From a virus, in the IMG/VR virus record IMGVR_UViG_3300027770_003399, positions 58,121 through 122,120 of that record: a DNA stretch of 64,000 nucleotides; one strand, written 5' to 3'. The notes under the pieces were generated by a model, which did no database searches, had not been told where the DNA came from, and worked only from the letters and a program-made list of their open reading frames with translations. Position numbers and translations under genes: made by a program. Positions 40,885-50,572 of this stretch are shown here, piece after piece. Numbering within the stretch: the stretch's first letter is position 1; each line of letters starts with the position of its first letter.

Positions 40885-41963
40885 AATATGTGCTGATTAC
40901 TGGTTCCTCTGGTCTTATTGGGAGTCAATCAGTTGATTTTTTCCACCGATTGGGATATGGAATCATAGGTATTGATAATAATATGCGGCAATATTTTTTC
41001 GGAAGTAGTGCATCTACCCAACCCTCTAGGGATGCTCTAATAGCAAATTTTGAAAACTATATTCATTTTAATTACGATATTCGAGACATCGGGTTGATGG
41101 AAACTATATTTGAAAAATATGGAATATCCATTGATCTCATTATTCATACAGCATCACAGCCTTCTCACGATTGGGCAGCAAAAGAACCCATTACAGATTT
41201 TACTATTAATGCTCTTGGTACGCTTAATCTACTTGAGCTTACTCGTAAATATTGCTATGATGCGACGTTTATATTTACATCAACGAATAAGGTATATGGA
41301 GACACCCCAAACTACTTGAATATTGTTGAGCAAGAAAAACGATATGAATGCTTTGGAGAAGGAAACAGTCTATATTCTATTCCCGAAACCATGTCTATTG
41401 ACCAAACAAAACACTCTATATTTGGTGCGTCCAAGGTTTCTGCTGATGTGATGTGTCAGGAATATGGAAAGTATTTTGGATTGAAGACTGGGATTTTTCG
41501 TGGTGGCTGTTTGACTGGTCCAAATCACGCAGGCACAGAACTACACGGATTCCTTTCTTATCTAGTTAAGTGTATGGTTGAAAATAAACCCTATACTATA
41601 TTTGGCTATAAGGGAAAGCAAGTAAGAGACAATATTCATAGTTATGATCTAGTGAATATGTTTTGGCATTTCCATCAAAATCCGCAATGTGGAGAGGTGT
41701 ATAATGTTGGTGGCGGAAGAAACAATTCGTGCTCTATACTAGAAGCTATAGATGCGATAAATGAGAAGACCGGATTTGATTGGAAAAACTACAGCGTATC
41801 CAACAGTAATCGTATTGGGGATCATATTTGGTATATTACCGATTTTTCAAAATTCAAGACCCATTATCCTAATTGGAATATTACTAAAACTTTAGATAAT
41901 ACTCTCGATGAGATGATCAGTTCTGAAGTCAAAAAAGAAAGACCTCATAAGGATATAAAATGA
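40881..41963 (+). CDS. CDP-paratose 2-epimerase-like SDR
   Basis: 360 residues of extended SDR type. NAD loop GSSGLIG (8-14), HTASQPSHDWA, FTSTNKVYGD, and FRGGCLTGPNHAGTELHG with YKGKQVRDNIHS match the CDP-paratose/tyvelose 2-epimerase-like group. The expected YxxxK is SIFGASK, with Phe instead of the catalytic Tyr, as in one branch of this group. It interconverts nucleotide-linked deoxy sugars in relatives. Confidence 0.75.
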   Translation: MKYVLITGSSGLIGSQSVDFFHRLGYGIIGIDNNMRQYFFGSSASTQPSRDALIANFENYIHFNYDIRDIGLMETIFEKYGISIDLIIHTASQPSHDWAAKEPITDFTINALGTLNLLELTRKYCYDATFIFTSTNKVYGDTPNYLNIVEQEKRYECFGEGNSLYSIPETMSIDQTKHSIFGASKVSADVMCQEYGKYFGLKTGIFRGGCLTGPNHAGTELHGFLSYLVKCMVENKPYTIFGYKGKQVRDNIHSYDLVNMFWHFHQNPQCGEVYNVGGGRNNSCSILEAIDAINEKTGFDWKNYSVSNSNRIGDHIWYITDFSKFKTHYPNWNITKTLDNTLDEMISSEVKKERPHKDIK

Positions 41964-43048
41964 AAATAGCTTTTTGTAAGTTTGCTGGAATGGGAAATGG
42001 TGGTATTGAAAAATATCTACAGAGTATCTGTATGCTTTATAAGAAAAGTGGACACGATTTAGACTTCTATTATACAAATGCTGCAAAGATACTAAACACC
42101 TCTTGGATACACCCTGACAACGACCCGGATCGCATCTTATTGCTGGAAAAGCAGCAAATAGACTTGATTAAAGTTTCGGTGGGATTAAGAGGAGAGTCTT
42201 TCTCTAACATGGCCACTCAGTGGATAGATACTGATTTTTTTAATTTATTTAGGGAAGAAAATTATGAATATCTTGTTACTGCTGGAGATGGTCGCGAAGA
42301 ATTTCCATATAATAGTCTTAATGATATAAAAATTATTCATACGGTACATGGATTTCATGCTTATAATAAATCAAACATTGTTAAGTCTGTTTTATTGTGT
42401 AAATGGCAAGCTAATAAATGGATTGCAAATGGCGGAGATCATAGTCGTATGGTTATAATTCCTCCGTTGGTTCCAGTTCCAGAAACATGGACTAATACTT
42501 TCAGACAAAAGTATGGAATCCCTGCAGATGCCTTTGTGTATGGCTTACACCAGAGCAATGGTGTGGGATCATTAGTATCATTACAAGCATTTACTTCTTT
42601 GAATGACAACAATTGTTATTTTGCTTTACTTGGCGGTAGCGATATACATAGACGATATTGCCAAGACAACAATATCAGAAATGTAATTTTCTTAGATGCG
42701 ACTTCTTCATCGAATGAGATTCACGACTTTTTGGATGGTCTTGATGTTTACGCACACTGTCGTGTAGACGGAGAGGTGGCCTCAGCTTGTATCATAGAAG
42801 CTATGTTTCATAGTAAGCCGATTATTTCATTCATTGGAGACGGAACAAATCTTGGTCATCTTGAGCAAGTAGAAAATTGTGGAAAAATGACCTACTCGGT
42901 ATCAGAGTACTCTGAAGAAATGATTAGATTACAAGACAAGAATTACTACAAAGAAATGTCAATTCTTGTTAAGAACAAATATAAGAGTGTTTATGATTAT
43001 AAATTAGTTGAAGGCGAACTATTAAATTTAATAAATAATACATATTAA
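41960..43048 (+). CDS. GT4-like glycosyltransferase
   Basis: 362 residues. GMGNGGIEKYLQSIC is the N-terminal GT-B loop, FVYGLHQSNGVGSLVSL and YFALLGGSD the C-domain start, and SACIIEAMFHSKPIISF the E-x7-E-type donor site (one Glu visible). A GT-B transferase acting in the glycan operon. It overlaps the epimerase stop by four bases. Confidence 0.75.
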   Translation: MKIAFCKFAGMGNGGIEKYLQSICMLYKKSGHDLDFYYTNAAKILNTSWIHPDNDPDRILLLEKQQIDLIKVSVGLRGESFSNMATQWIDTDFFNLFREENYEYLVTAGDGREEFPYNSLNDIKIIHTVHGFHAYNKSNIVKSVLLCKWQANKWIANGGDHSRMVIIPPLVPVPETWTNTFRQKYGIPADAFVYGLHQSNGVGSLVSLQAFTSLNDNNCYFALLGGSDIHRRYCQDNNIRNVIFLDATSSSNEIHDFLDGLDVYAHCRVDGEVASACIIEAMFHSKPIISFIGDGTNLGHLEQVENCGKMTYSVSEYSEEMIRLQDKNYYKEMSILVKNKYKSVYDYKLVEGELLNLINNTY

Positions 43049-43049
43049 T

Positions 43050-43766
43050 ATGATGAAATACTGTTTTGATTTAGATGAGACAATCTGTGCTACTCCATCG
43101 TCTAGGAATTATAATGATGCTATCCCTTATAATAGAGTTATACAAAAAATTAATGAGCTGCATGATCAAGGAAATGAAATTACTATATTTACGGCTAGAG
43201 GATCGACTTCTGGAATAGATTATAGGTCATTGATAATAAAACAGTTATCCGATTGGGGGGTGAAATTTCATAAACTAATAGACAAAGGAAAGCCAAGTTA
43301 TGATCTTTTTGTTGATGACAAAGCTATAGGTGCGTCTGCATGGAGAGAAAGGGAAGGCATAAGAATTATAGGATTTGTTGCTAGTTGTTTTGATATGCTT
43401 CATGCAGGACATTGTTTGTATCTACAAGAAGCAAGAAGTGTTTGCGACTATTTGATAGCTGCGCTTCAAGAAGATCCAAATATAGACCGTCCACATAAAA
43501 ATAAACCAATTCAGTCTTTAAAAGAAAGAGAGATACAATTGCGATCCAATCGTTATGTGGATGAAATAATAATATACAAGACAGAGAAGGATTTAGAAGA
43601 AGTTTTGCAAAAGATAAAACCAGATATAAGAATCGTAGGTTCTGATGCAAAAGGCTCTAGTATAACAGGGGAAGAATATTGTAAAAATATATACTATCAT
43701 AATAGAGGGCATAGTTTTTCCTCTACAGAATTGAAAAATAGAATAATAGAAAATCATAGACAATAA
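43050..43766 (+). CDS. HAD phosphatase / nucleotidyltransferase fusion
   Basis: 238 residues in two parts. Residues 1-~105: HAD with FDLDET (D7, D9), IFTARGST and DLFVDDKAI. Residues ~108-238: cytidylyltransferase-like fold with FVASCFDMLHAGHCLYL (HxGH) and the late SSTELKNRI (ISSTxLR type). In heptose synthesis GmhB (HAD) removes the 7-phosphate and HldE-C/HddC makes the NDP-heptose, so this fusion could do the last two steps. Cytidylyltransferases for other sugars or alditols are possible. Confidence 0.7.
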   Translation: MMKYCFDLDETICATPSSRNYNDAIPYNRVIQKINELHDQGNEITIFTARGSTSGIDYRSLIIKQLSDWGVKFHKLIDKGKPSYDLFVDDKAIGASAWREREGIRIIGFVASCFDMLHAGHCLYLQEARSVCDYLIAALQEDPNIDRPHKNKPIQSLKEREIQLRSNRYVDEIIIYKTEKDLEEVLQKIKPDIRIVGSDAKGSSITGEEYCKNIYYHNRGHSFSSTELKNRIIENHRQ

Positions 43767-43792
43767 TTTAATCAAAATAAGCAGGAAATATT

Positions 43793-44476
43793 GTGAGTAT
43801 AGAAACATTAATTAATACAATCGAATCAGCAGTTCGATCTAGTCCAAAAATAATCAATGATTATGAGGATAAGTATCATTTTAATTATTGGGCAGAAGTA
43901 GTGCCAAATATTAAAGAGGATGGATTATGGATGGAATTTGGTGTTTTTCGGGGCAGAAGCATTCAGAGAATTTCTTCTCTAACTAAAAATACAGTATGGG
44001 GATTTGATAGTTTTGAAGGACTGCATGAACATTGGGACAAGGATAATCCAAAGGGTGTCTATAATTCTAGTGGAAAAATTCCCGAAGGAGCTATAATTGG
44101 AGATAATCACTGCATGTTCGACAGCTCTGCAACAAAAAACACAGAACCCTGGAATTCAAATGTTAGACTAATTAAGGGATATTTTGAAGACAGTCTTCCT
44201 GATTTCTTAAAAGAATACAAAGAAAATGCAGCTTTTATTCATATTGATAGTGATCTTTATAGCTCTTGCGTTACTATCTTTAAACAGTTGAAGTCTCGAA
44301 TCGTTCAGGGAACTATTATTTGTTTTGACGAACTCTTAGACTTTCCAACATACAAAGAGTGCGAAATAAAAGCTTTTGCAGAATTCTTAATTGATACTGG
44401 TTGGAACTTTGAACCCTTGATATATCATGGAGCAGGAGCATCATATACACAAGGTTGTATTAGGATTGTTAAATAA
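43793..44476 (+). CDS. TylF/MycF-type O-methyltransferase
   Basis: 227 residues from a GTG start with AGGAA upstream. WMEFGVFRGRSIQRIS, VWGFDSFEGLHEHW and FIHIDSDLYSSC are the SAM and metal motifs of the TylF/MycF (macrocin O-methyltransferase) family, whose members methylate sugar hydroxyls. It sits between the nucleotidyltransferase fusion and a FkbM protein. Confidence 0.85.
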   Translation: MSIETLINTIESAVRSSPKIINDYEDKYHFNYWAEVVPNIKEDGLWMEFGVFRGRSIQRISSLTKNTVWGFDSFEGLHEHWDKDNPKGVYNSSGKIPEGAIIGDNHCMFDSSATKNTEPWNSNVRLIKGYFEDSLPDFLKEYKENAAFIHIDSDLYSSCVTIFKQLKSRIVQGTIICFDELLDFPTYKECEIKAFAEFLIDTGWNFEPLIYHGAGASYTQGCIRIVK

Positions 44477-44510
44477 TATATAGGAGATTAGATGAGGAGA
44501 CTATTTGATT

Positions 44511-45149
44511 ATGGAATATAGTGAACTACATAAAAAATATTTGAATTTCCGTGATGGTATTTTTGTAGAAGCAGGAGCAAACAATGGCATCGACCAATCA
44601 AATACCTTTTCCCTAGAACGAGATCAAGGATGGAGAGGATTGTTGGTCGAGCCAAACCCGTTCGTATATGGGCAGTGTGTTTTAAATAGACTCAACTCCA
44701 TCTGTGAAAACTATGCATTGGTGTCTAGCTCGTACTCTTCAAATACAATCAATGGAGACTTCGCTCACCGCGACAACTACCAAAGTTTGATGGGGACCGT
44801 AGAAGATCCGGGGGATTATTGCGATGAGTTTCTTTTGGAGGCGAAGAATTCGCGCAAGAATGACTATGGATACATAGCCGTCCCTGCAACGACTCTCAAC
44901 TCCCTGTTGAACAAGCATAATATCACTAAGATTAATTTCCTTAGCCTTGATGTCGAGGGTTATGAGATTTCAGTTCTGAATGGACTAGATCTCAACGTAT
45001 ATCGTCCGACGTACTGCCTTCTTGAGACATCTTTTAACTTCGCTAATGGTCGTCGGTTGGTGGCAGTATCCGACCATATGATACGAAACGGCTATGAAGC
45101 GTTGGAGAATTTTGGCGCCAGTGATACTCTCTATCGGAGTCTTATATGA
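44511..45149 (+). CDS. FkbM-type methyltransferase
   Basis: 212 residues. FVEAGANNGIDQSNT (motif I), LLVEPNPFVYGQC and NFLSLDVEGYEISVL (the LSxDVEGxE signature) are clear, so this copy looks catalytically intact, unlike the one at 33946. A TTG at 44505 five bases after GGAG is an alternative start. From about 44.6 kb the sequence looks less AT-rich with more CG-containing codons. Confidence 0.85.
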   Translation: MEYSELHKKYLNFRDGIFVEAGANNGIDQSNTFSLERDQGWRGLLVEPNPFVYGQCVLNRLNSICENYALVSSSYSSNTINGDFAHRDNYQSLMGTVEDPGDYCDEFLLEAKNSRKNDYGYIAVPATTLNSLLNKHNITKINFLSLDVEGYEISVLNGLDLNVYRPTYCLLETSFNFANGRRLVAVSDHMIRNGYEALENFGASDTLYRSLI

Positions 45150-46042
45150 GAAAGAACATACTTCTGCTTGGTGGGAATGGATATATTGGAAGTAGAGTTT
45201 ACGACCATCTATATGGCCTGAACTACAATGTAACGAATGTAGATCTTTGTTGGTTTGGAAAGATTTTTGATAATACTATCCAACAAAACTATAACGAGCT
45301 GTCCAAAGAATTCATCAATGGGTTTACTCATGTAATCTTATTGGCCGCTCACTCTTCGGTTAATATGTGTAAGGGGTCTTTACTCCCATGCTTTGAAAAC
45401 AATGTCCTGAACTTCATTAAACTGATTGAGAAACTAAATGACGATCAGGTGTTGATATATAGCAGCACAGCAGCAGTATATGGAAACAATAAGAATCTAG
45501 TGGATGAGTCGTATCCAATTGCGGGTGGCATCTCCTATTACGATTACACCAAAATCTGCAACGAAAATATCATCAGTCTATACCCCAACAAGAAGATCCT
45601 TGGTCTTCGGTTCGGCTCTATCGGTGGATTCTCTAAGAACTTCAGAGGGGAGAATCTGTTAAACTCAATTTCTATGTCCTCCCTAAAGTCGAACGAGATT
45701 ACAATCACCAATCCAGAAAACTACAGATCAGTTCTTGGTATGAGTGACTTGTGTAGAGTATTCTCTACCATTTTGGCAGAAGATACTATTAAAAACAAGA
45801 TATATAACATCACTTCTATAAATGCGAAGATTATCGAGTTTGCACAGGATATTCAACGACGGACCAACTGCAAACTGATTGTGAGTGACAAGTTCCCGAC
45901 TAACTATAGTTTCAATTGTGACAACTCCCTATTCCAAAATGACTATGGATTCAAGTTCCAAGACAATGTAGCAAGTATCTATGATGAAATAATAACTAAT
46001 CGTGATTTCATAATAAGCAATGTTCTACGAGAAAACGTATAA
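45146..46042 (+). CDS. NAD-dependent sugar epimerase/dehydratase
   Basis: 298 residues. LLLGGNGYIGSRV is the NAD loop, LIYSSTAAVYGNN precedes YYDYTKICNE with Y and K of YxxxK, and LRFGSIGG follows. Typical size for extended SDR sugar enzymes. It overlaps the FkbM stop by four bases. The sugar is not determined. Confidence 0.8.
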   Translation: MRKNILLLGGNGYIGSRVYDHLYGLNYNVTNVDLCWFGKIFDNTIQQNYNELSKEFINGFTHVILLAAHSSVNMCKGSLLPCFENNVLNFIKLIEKLNDDQVLIYSSTAAVYGNNKNLVDESYPIAGGISYYDYTKICNENIISLYPNKKILGLRFGSIGGFSKNFRGENLLNSISMSSLKSNEITITNPENYRSVLGMSDLCRVFSTILAEDTIKNKIYNITSINAKIIEFAQDIQRRTNCKLIVSDKFPTNYSFNCDNSLFQNDYGFKFQDNVASIYDEIITNRDFIISNVLRENV

Positions 46043-46043
46043 T

Positions 46044-47267
46044 ATGTATAAGAACGAATGCAGGTGTTGTGGTAATGATAGACTAAAACATATTGTTGCT
46101 TTGGGAGTATCTCCTTTAGCGAACAACCTACTGAATCATGTGGATGACGACGATAATTTATATCCATTGGATGTAGCGTATTGCTGTAAGTGTAACTATG
46201 CTCAACTCACATATGTAGTTCCCCCACAAATGTTGTTCGATAACTATTTGTATGTGTCCTCCACCGCAAAAACCTTTCGAGATCATTTTAGAACAGCAGC
46301 AGCAGATTATGTCGTAGAATTTGGATTAGATGTTGACTCTGTTGTAGTGGATATCGGCAGCAACGATGGTGTCGCACTCCTTCCTTTCAAGGAAGAAGGC
46401 ATAAGGGTGTGTGGCGTAGACCCCGCTGCAAACCTCTCCAAACTCGCTAATGAGAATGGCATAGAGACGATCAATGCGTATTTTGATGCTGAAACCACTG
46501 ATAAGATTGTGGGGAAGTTCGGTAAGGTCGATCTCGTCACAGCATCCAATATGTTTGCCCACTCTGATGGTATCAAAGACATCACGACGAATGTCTTTCG
46601 TCTGCTCAAAGATGATGGCTGCTTCGTAGTAGAAGTCCAATATCTATTGGACACTATCAAGGATCTGACCTTCGACAATATCTATCACGAACACCTTAGC
46701 TATTGGTCTGTCACATCTCTCAACAACTTCTTTGGCAATTTTGGGTTTTTCGTTGTGAAAGTGAAGCACATCAATACGCACGGAGGCTCCATTCGTGTGT
46801 ATGTCAAACGCCACGCCACCAAGGTAGACTCAAGCGTTCAACATTTCCTGAATACCGAACGAGACTTCGGCCTAAATAACGAAAAGATATATGACTCTTT
46901 CTTTGAACAGATCAAGAAGATCAAAGTGAATGTCAATAAAAATCTTCGTGCCTTGAAGCAAGAAGGCTTGAAACTTGTTGGATATGGCTCTCCGGCAAAG
47001 GCGACAACTGCTCTAAACTACTTCAACATTGGTACAAAATACATCGACTATATCGTCGAAGACAACAAACTAAAACACAATAAGATCCTACCTGGTGTGA
47101 AGATCCCCATCTACTCAAAGGATAGGCTGAAAGAAGACAAGCCCGATGTCGTCATAATTATGGCTTGGAACTTCTCAGAAGAGATCAAGAGAAACAATAG
47201 GGAATTAATTGATTTGGGAATCCGATTCATCAGCATCAAAGACCTGCAAAGTGAAACATTTATATGA
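46044..47267 (+). CDS. sugar C-methyltransferase (NovU/TylCIII-type)
   Basis: 407 residues. An N-terminal zinc-binding part (CRCCGND ... CCKCNYAQ), a SAM domain (VVDIGSNDGVAL, GVDPAANLS), the HEHLSYWS active-site block and a C-terminal Rossmann-like part (KLVGYGSPAKATT) are the three-domain order of NDP-sugar C-methyltransferases. It would build a branched sugar such as a mycarose- or novose-type. The ATG at 46044 directly after the previous stop is preferred to one 24 bases upstream. Confidence 0.88.
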   Translation: MYKNECRCCGNDRLKHIVALGVSPLANNLLNHVDDDDNLYPLDVAYCCKCNYAQLTYVVPPQMLFDNYLYVSSTAKTFRDHFRTAAADYVVEFGLDVDSVVVDIGSNDGVALLPFKEEGIRVCGVDPAANLSKLANENGIETINAYFDAETTDKIVGKFGKVDLVTASNMFAHSDGIKDITTNVFRLLKDDGCFVVEVQYLLDTIKDLTFDNIYHEHLSYWSVTSLNNFFGNFGFFVVKVKHINTHGGSIRVYVKRHATKVDSSVQHFLNTERDFGLNNEKIYDSFFEQIKKIKVNVNKNLRALKQEGLKLVGYGSPAKATTALNYFNIGTKYIDYIVEDNKLKHNKILPGVKIPIYSKDRLKEDKPDVVIIMAWNFSEEIKRNNRELIDLGIRFISIKDLQSETFI

Positions 47268-47953
47268 AAATACTTTGGCACTACAACTCACACAGACACA
47301 TAGAAGAGTATCATTTGTCTAGTTGTTTCTTTAATAGATCTGACTTCCTGAAGAAACATTCAGATGTATTAGCGTGCTGTAACAAACAGAGTATTGATCT
47401 AGACGAACTCAGATCGAAATGTACATACGAATGCGGGAGCTGTGAAGTAGTTCGTAGTACAAATCCAAGTAATGGGGTCCACACAGGGCAGCTCGTTGCT
47501 CTCAATGAAACTTTTCATAAGTTCGACAAGTATGACTTTGTTATTCATAGCACACCTGATGTCTATGTGGTCGATGATAAGCCCTTGATTGCTTTGCTAG
47601 AAGAAGAGCTAGACACAGACAATCATATAATTGTTGATCATCATCCATACCATCCCGGTTGTAACTATCTGTATAGTACAGACTTCTTTGTCTTTAAGCC
47701 ACGAAAGATCACTAATTTCTTCGGAGATGAGTTTGGCCCAACAGAGCATTGTATCGAGAGCCATCTTTATAAAAAGATACATGAGTTGAATATTCCACAC
47801 AGAGTAATATGTAGGGGGCTAACTAGTCTGTATTGGCAGGTTGATGAGTATGGCATGATTCACAATCACAATAAAGATATCATTCGAAATATCTTAAACA
47901 ACAATGTCCGTCCTGATCGGGCAACTGCTAGTTCGCACATGAGCTCACATTAG
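47264..47953 (+). CDS. glycan-cluster hypothetical protein
   Basis: 229 residues. MKILWHYNSHRHIEEYH at the start, YDFVIHSTPDVYVVDDKPL with an acidic turn, and GPTEHCIESH later. The shape suggests a GT-A-like fold but no family is recognised. Its ATGA overlap with the C-methyltransferase ties it to the operon. Confidence 0.55.
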   Translation: MKILWHYNSHRHIEEYHLSSCFFNRSDFLKKHSDVLACCNKQSIDLDELRSKCTYECGSCEVVRSTNPSNGVHTGQLVALNETFHKFDKYDFVIHSTPDVYVVDDKPLIALLEEELDTDNHIIVDHHPYHPGCNYLYSTDFFVFKPRKITNFFGDEFGPTEHCIESHLYKKIHELNIPHRVICRGLTSLYWQVDEYGMIHNHNKDIIRNILNNNVRPDRATASSHMSSH

Positions 47954-47954
47954 C

Positions 47955-48707
47955 ATGAAAAAAAACCTACTATACCATTGCTACATTAAAGACACAGATA
48001 ATATCAATGAAACGATGATATTCAATCTCAAATGTCTTGAAACATATATTGATGTCTTCGACGGTAAGAAGATTGTTTATGTAGCAGTCGATAGTGTCGG
48101 AAGATATTCCAATGAAAAGATTGTGGAAGCACTCCCTATTCTAAAAAGATTCGATGAGATTCACCTCTTCAAGAATCATGCGATACACAGAGAATCAGAG
48201 TCGTTGATTAGACTATTGAGCCATGTGAAAGACTCGACAGATTCTATATCCTTCTATGGACATAGCAAGGGAAGCACACATCCAATAGATAATACTTTGA
48301 GAAATTGGATTTTGTGTATGTATTATTTTAATCTTGATGGAGATTATTTAAAAGAAGCCGAGCAGCAATTGAGTACAAATTACACTACTAGCGGCATTCT
48401 TAAAAAGGATTGCAAGACGGATGGAATTATAGGAGATTGGCATTATAGCGGAGCTTTTTTCTGGATAAATGATGAGAAGTTTTTCAAAAATGAATGGAGC
48501 AGCATGGGTTTGCTTAACGCTATGGCTCTTGAGTCATACCTTGGCCAAAAAATAAAATCATCCCAAGCCTTTAGTACCTTTGTTACAGAGTCATTTAATT
48601 TTCACATGGATGATGATCTATGGAAGAGGAAGGTAAACTTCGAAACAATCGGAGAAAAGTCATATGAGCGTTACACCACAATCCTACACAATCTTACCGA
48701 CCGATAG
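47955..48707 (+). CDS. glycosyltransferase-like protein
   Basis: 250 residues. NLLYHCYIKDTDNINETMI, SISFYGHSKGSTHPID and WHYSGAFFWINDEKFF recur in uncharacterised GT-A-like proteins of glycan clusters. No metal-binding DxD can be picked with confidence. It is one base downstream of its neighbour's stop. Confidence 0.55.
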   Translation: MKKNLLYHCYIKDTDNINETMIFNLKCLETYIDVFDGKKIVYVAVDSVGRYSNEKIVEALPILKRFDEIHLFKNHAIHRESESLIRLLSHVKDSTDSISFYGHSKGSTHPIDNTLRNWILCMYYFNLDGDYLKEAEQQLSTNYTTSGILKKDCKTDGIIGDWHYSGAFFWINDEKFFKNEWSSMGLLNAMALESYLGQKIKSSQAFSTFVTESFNFHMDDDLWKRKVNFETIGEKSYERYTTILHNLTDR

Positions 48708-48739
48708 GTTCCACTTTAATCGAAAGCATATAACATATT

Positions 48740-49315
48740 ATGGCGAATATCTTTATTGATTGTGGTTCTAATCTTGGTCAAGGATTGCAGCAAATTGCTT
48801 CAATCTATCGTATGGATGCTTCATGGATTGTCGAAACCTTCGAAGCAAATCCATATCTTATTAAGGCGCTTACGTCAAATCTTTCGCCTTTGCCTATGAT
48901 GATCACTATTCATAACAAAGCTGTGTGGGATCGGGATGGCGAAGTTTCTTTTTCAGTGATGTTGGAAGAATCGCAAGGATCGTCGGTCGAGAAATTGATG
49001 GCGGCAGCAGAGTGTGTTGACCAACATTCTGTTTCCTTTCGTAAGCACGATCACATCATCACCGTCCCGTGTATTGATATCTCGACGGCACTAAAAGTAT
49101 ATACCAAAGAAGATCGTATTGTCGTCAAGTTGGATGTCGAGGGATCTGAGTTTTGCATTCTTAGGAAGATGCTCGCTGATGGCACAATGGATCTAGTCGG
49201 CGACCTGTATATTGAATGGCACACCAAATATATTGCCTCTGAGAACAAAGAGACGGAGGCTGAATTGATACAACAAATCGTCGCACGGGGAGTAAAAATT
49301 CATGGATGGCACTAA
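48740..49315 (+). CDS. FkbM-type methyltransferase
   Basis: 191 residues. IFIDCGSNLGQGLQQI is motif I, VETFEANPYLIK the second strand, and IVVKLDVEGSEFCIL the FkbM signature. Complete motifs. It is the third FkbM-like protein in the window and directly precedes the heptose pathway genes. Confidence 0.85.
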   Translation: MANIFIDCGSNLGQGLQQIASIYRMDASWIVETFEANPYLIKALTSNLSPLPMMITIHNKAVWDRDGEVSFSVMLEESQGSSVEKLMAAAECVDQHSVSFRKHDHIITVPCIDISTALKVYTKEDRIVVKLDVEGSEFCILRKMLADGTMDLVGDLYIEWHTKYIASENKETEAELIQQIVARGVKIHGWH

Positions 49316-49316
49316 T

Positions 49317-49877
49317 ATGAACTACATTGAAACATATTTACAAGAAGTGAAGATCATCTGCGACTCGATCTCCAAAAATGATATTGATAAGCTTGCAGAA
49401 GAGATCAACACGGTGAGGACCAATAAGGGTCGGTTATTTTTTTTGGGGGTCGGTGGAAGTGCTGGAAATGCCTCTCATGCTGTAAATGATTTTAGAAAAA
49501 TTCTTGGTATAGAGAGCTACTCCGTTTCTGAAAATGTCTCCGAACTGACAGCGAGGATCAATGATGATGGATGGGATACGAGTTATTCCAATTGGCTCAA
49601 AGTTTCCAATCTATCCAAAAAAGATGCGATCATCGTATTTTCAGTTGGTGGTGGATCGGCTACCACATCACAGAATCTTGCGTGTTCTGTTGATTTGGCA
49701 AAGGAAGTCGGAGCAAAGGTTCTTTCGGTTGTTAGCAGAGACGGTGGATATTGCAAGGAAAAATCTGATATTTGTGTCTTGATTCCTGTTGCTCATTCTG
49801 ATAGAATAACGGCACACGCAGAAGAGTGGCAAGGAATTATTTGGCACCTAGTGGTAAATCTTCTTTCTGGTAATTAA
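49317..49877 (+). CDS. phosphoheptose isomerase-like SIS protein
   Basis: 186 residues. RLFFLGVGGSAGNASHAVND is the SIS sugar-phosphate loop of the GmhA family (short core: GGSAGNASHAVND), and AIIVFSVGGGSATTSQNL the second loop. DRITAHAEEWQGIIWHLV carries the late His/Glu residues of GmhA (HxEE/Q...H). It should convert sedoheptulose 7-phosphate to D-glycero-D-manno-heptose 7-phosphate. The transaldolase that can make sedoheptulose 7-phosphate is the next gene. Confidence 0.82.
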   Translation: MNYIETYLQEVKIICDSISKNDIDKLAEEINTVRTNKGRLFFLGVGGSAGNASHAVNDFRKILGIESYSVSENVSELTARINDDGWDTSYSNWLKVSNLSKKDAIIVFSVGGGSATTSQNLACSVDLAKEVGAKVLSVVSRDGGYCKEKSDICVLIPVAHSDRITAHAEEWQGIIWHLVVNLLSGN

Positions 49878-49879
49878 TT

Positions 49880-50572
49880 ATGAATATTGAAATATATGCA
49901 GACGGCTCGAGTTTTACGGAAATGGTATCAATATATAATACCAAAAAATTTGTAACCGGATTTACAACCAATCCTTCTCTGATGCGTAAAGAGAAGATAG
50001 ATAACTATGTCTCTTTTGTTGAAAAAGTAACAAGATATATAAAAGATCTTCCTATTTCATTCGAGGTATTTGCCGACGATCTTCCTGAAATGGAACGACA
50101 AGCAAAGATATTAGCTGGATTTGGAAAAAATATCTTTGTAAAGATTCCAGTAACTAATACTAGCGGAGAATCGACAAAGACGCTTATTAAATCTTTACTA
50201 GAAGATGCTATCATGGTAAATATAACAGCTGTATTTACTATCGAGCAAATAGATGAGCTTATTCCATATTTACAAGGGGGCCCTGCGATCCTTTCTATTT
50301 TTGCTGGTAGAATAGCAGATACTGGGATTGATCCAAAACCTATTATCAAGCATGGGATTAATTCAGTTCCAAGTAATGTAAAAATTTTATGGGCATCGCC
50401 AAGAGAGATTTACAATGTGTATGAAGCTGATCAACTTGGATGTCATATTATAACTATTTCTCAGGATATTCTTAAAAAACTCGAACTACAGAATAAAAAT
50501 TTAACAGAATATTCTCTAGAAACGGTAAAGATGTTCTATGATGATGCTAAAATTGCAGGATATATATTATGA
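49880..50572 (+). CDS. transaldolase
   Basis: 230 residues of the short TalC/FSA type. FVTGFTTNPSLMRK is the first signature, K88 in NIFVKIPVT the Schiff-base Lys, and ILSIFAGRIADTG the third. It produces sedoheptulose 7-phosphate from fructose 6-phosphate and erythrose 4-phosphate, or acts as a related aldolase. Phage transaldolases are known from cyanophages. Here its position between GmhA-like and HddA-like genes points to heptose supply. Confidence 0.9.
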   Translation: MNIEIYADGSSFTEMVSIYNTKKFVTGFTTNPSLMRKEKIDNYVSFVEKVTRYIKDLPISFEVFADDLPEMERQAKILAGFGKNIFVKIPVTNTSGESTKTLIKSLLEDAIMVNITAVFTIEQIDELIPYLQGGPAILSIFAGRIADTGIDPKPIIKHGINSVPSNVKILWASPREIYNVYEADQLGCHIITISQDILKKLELQNKNLTEYSLETVKMFYDDAKIAGYIL

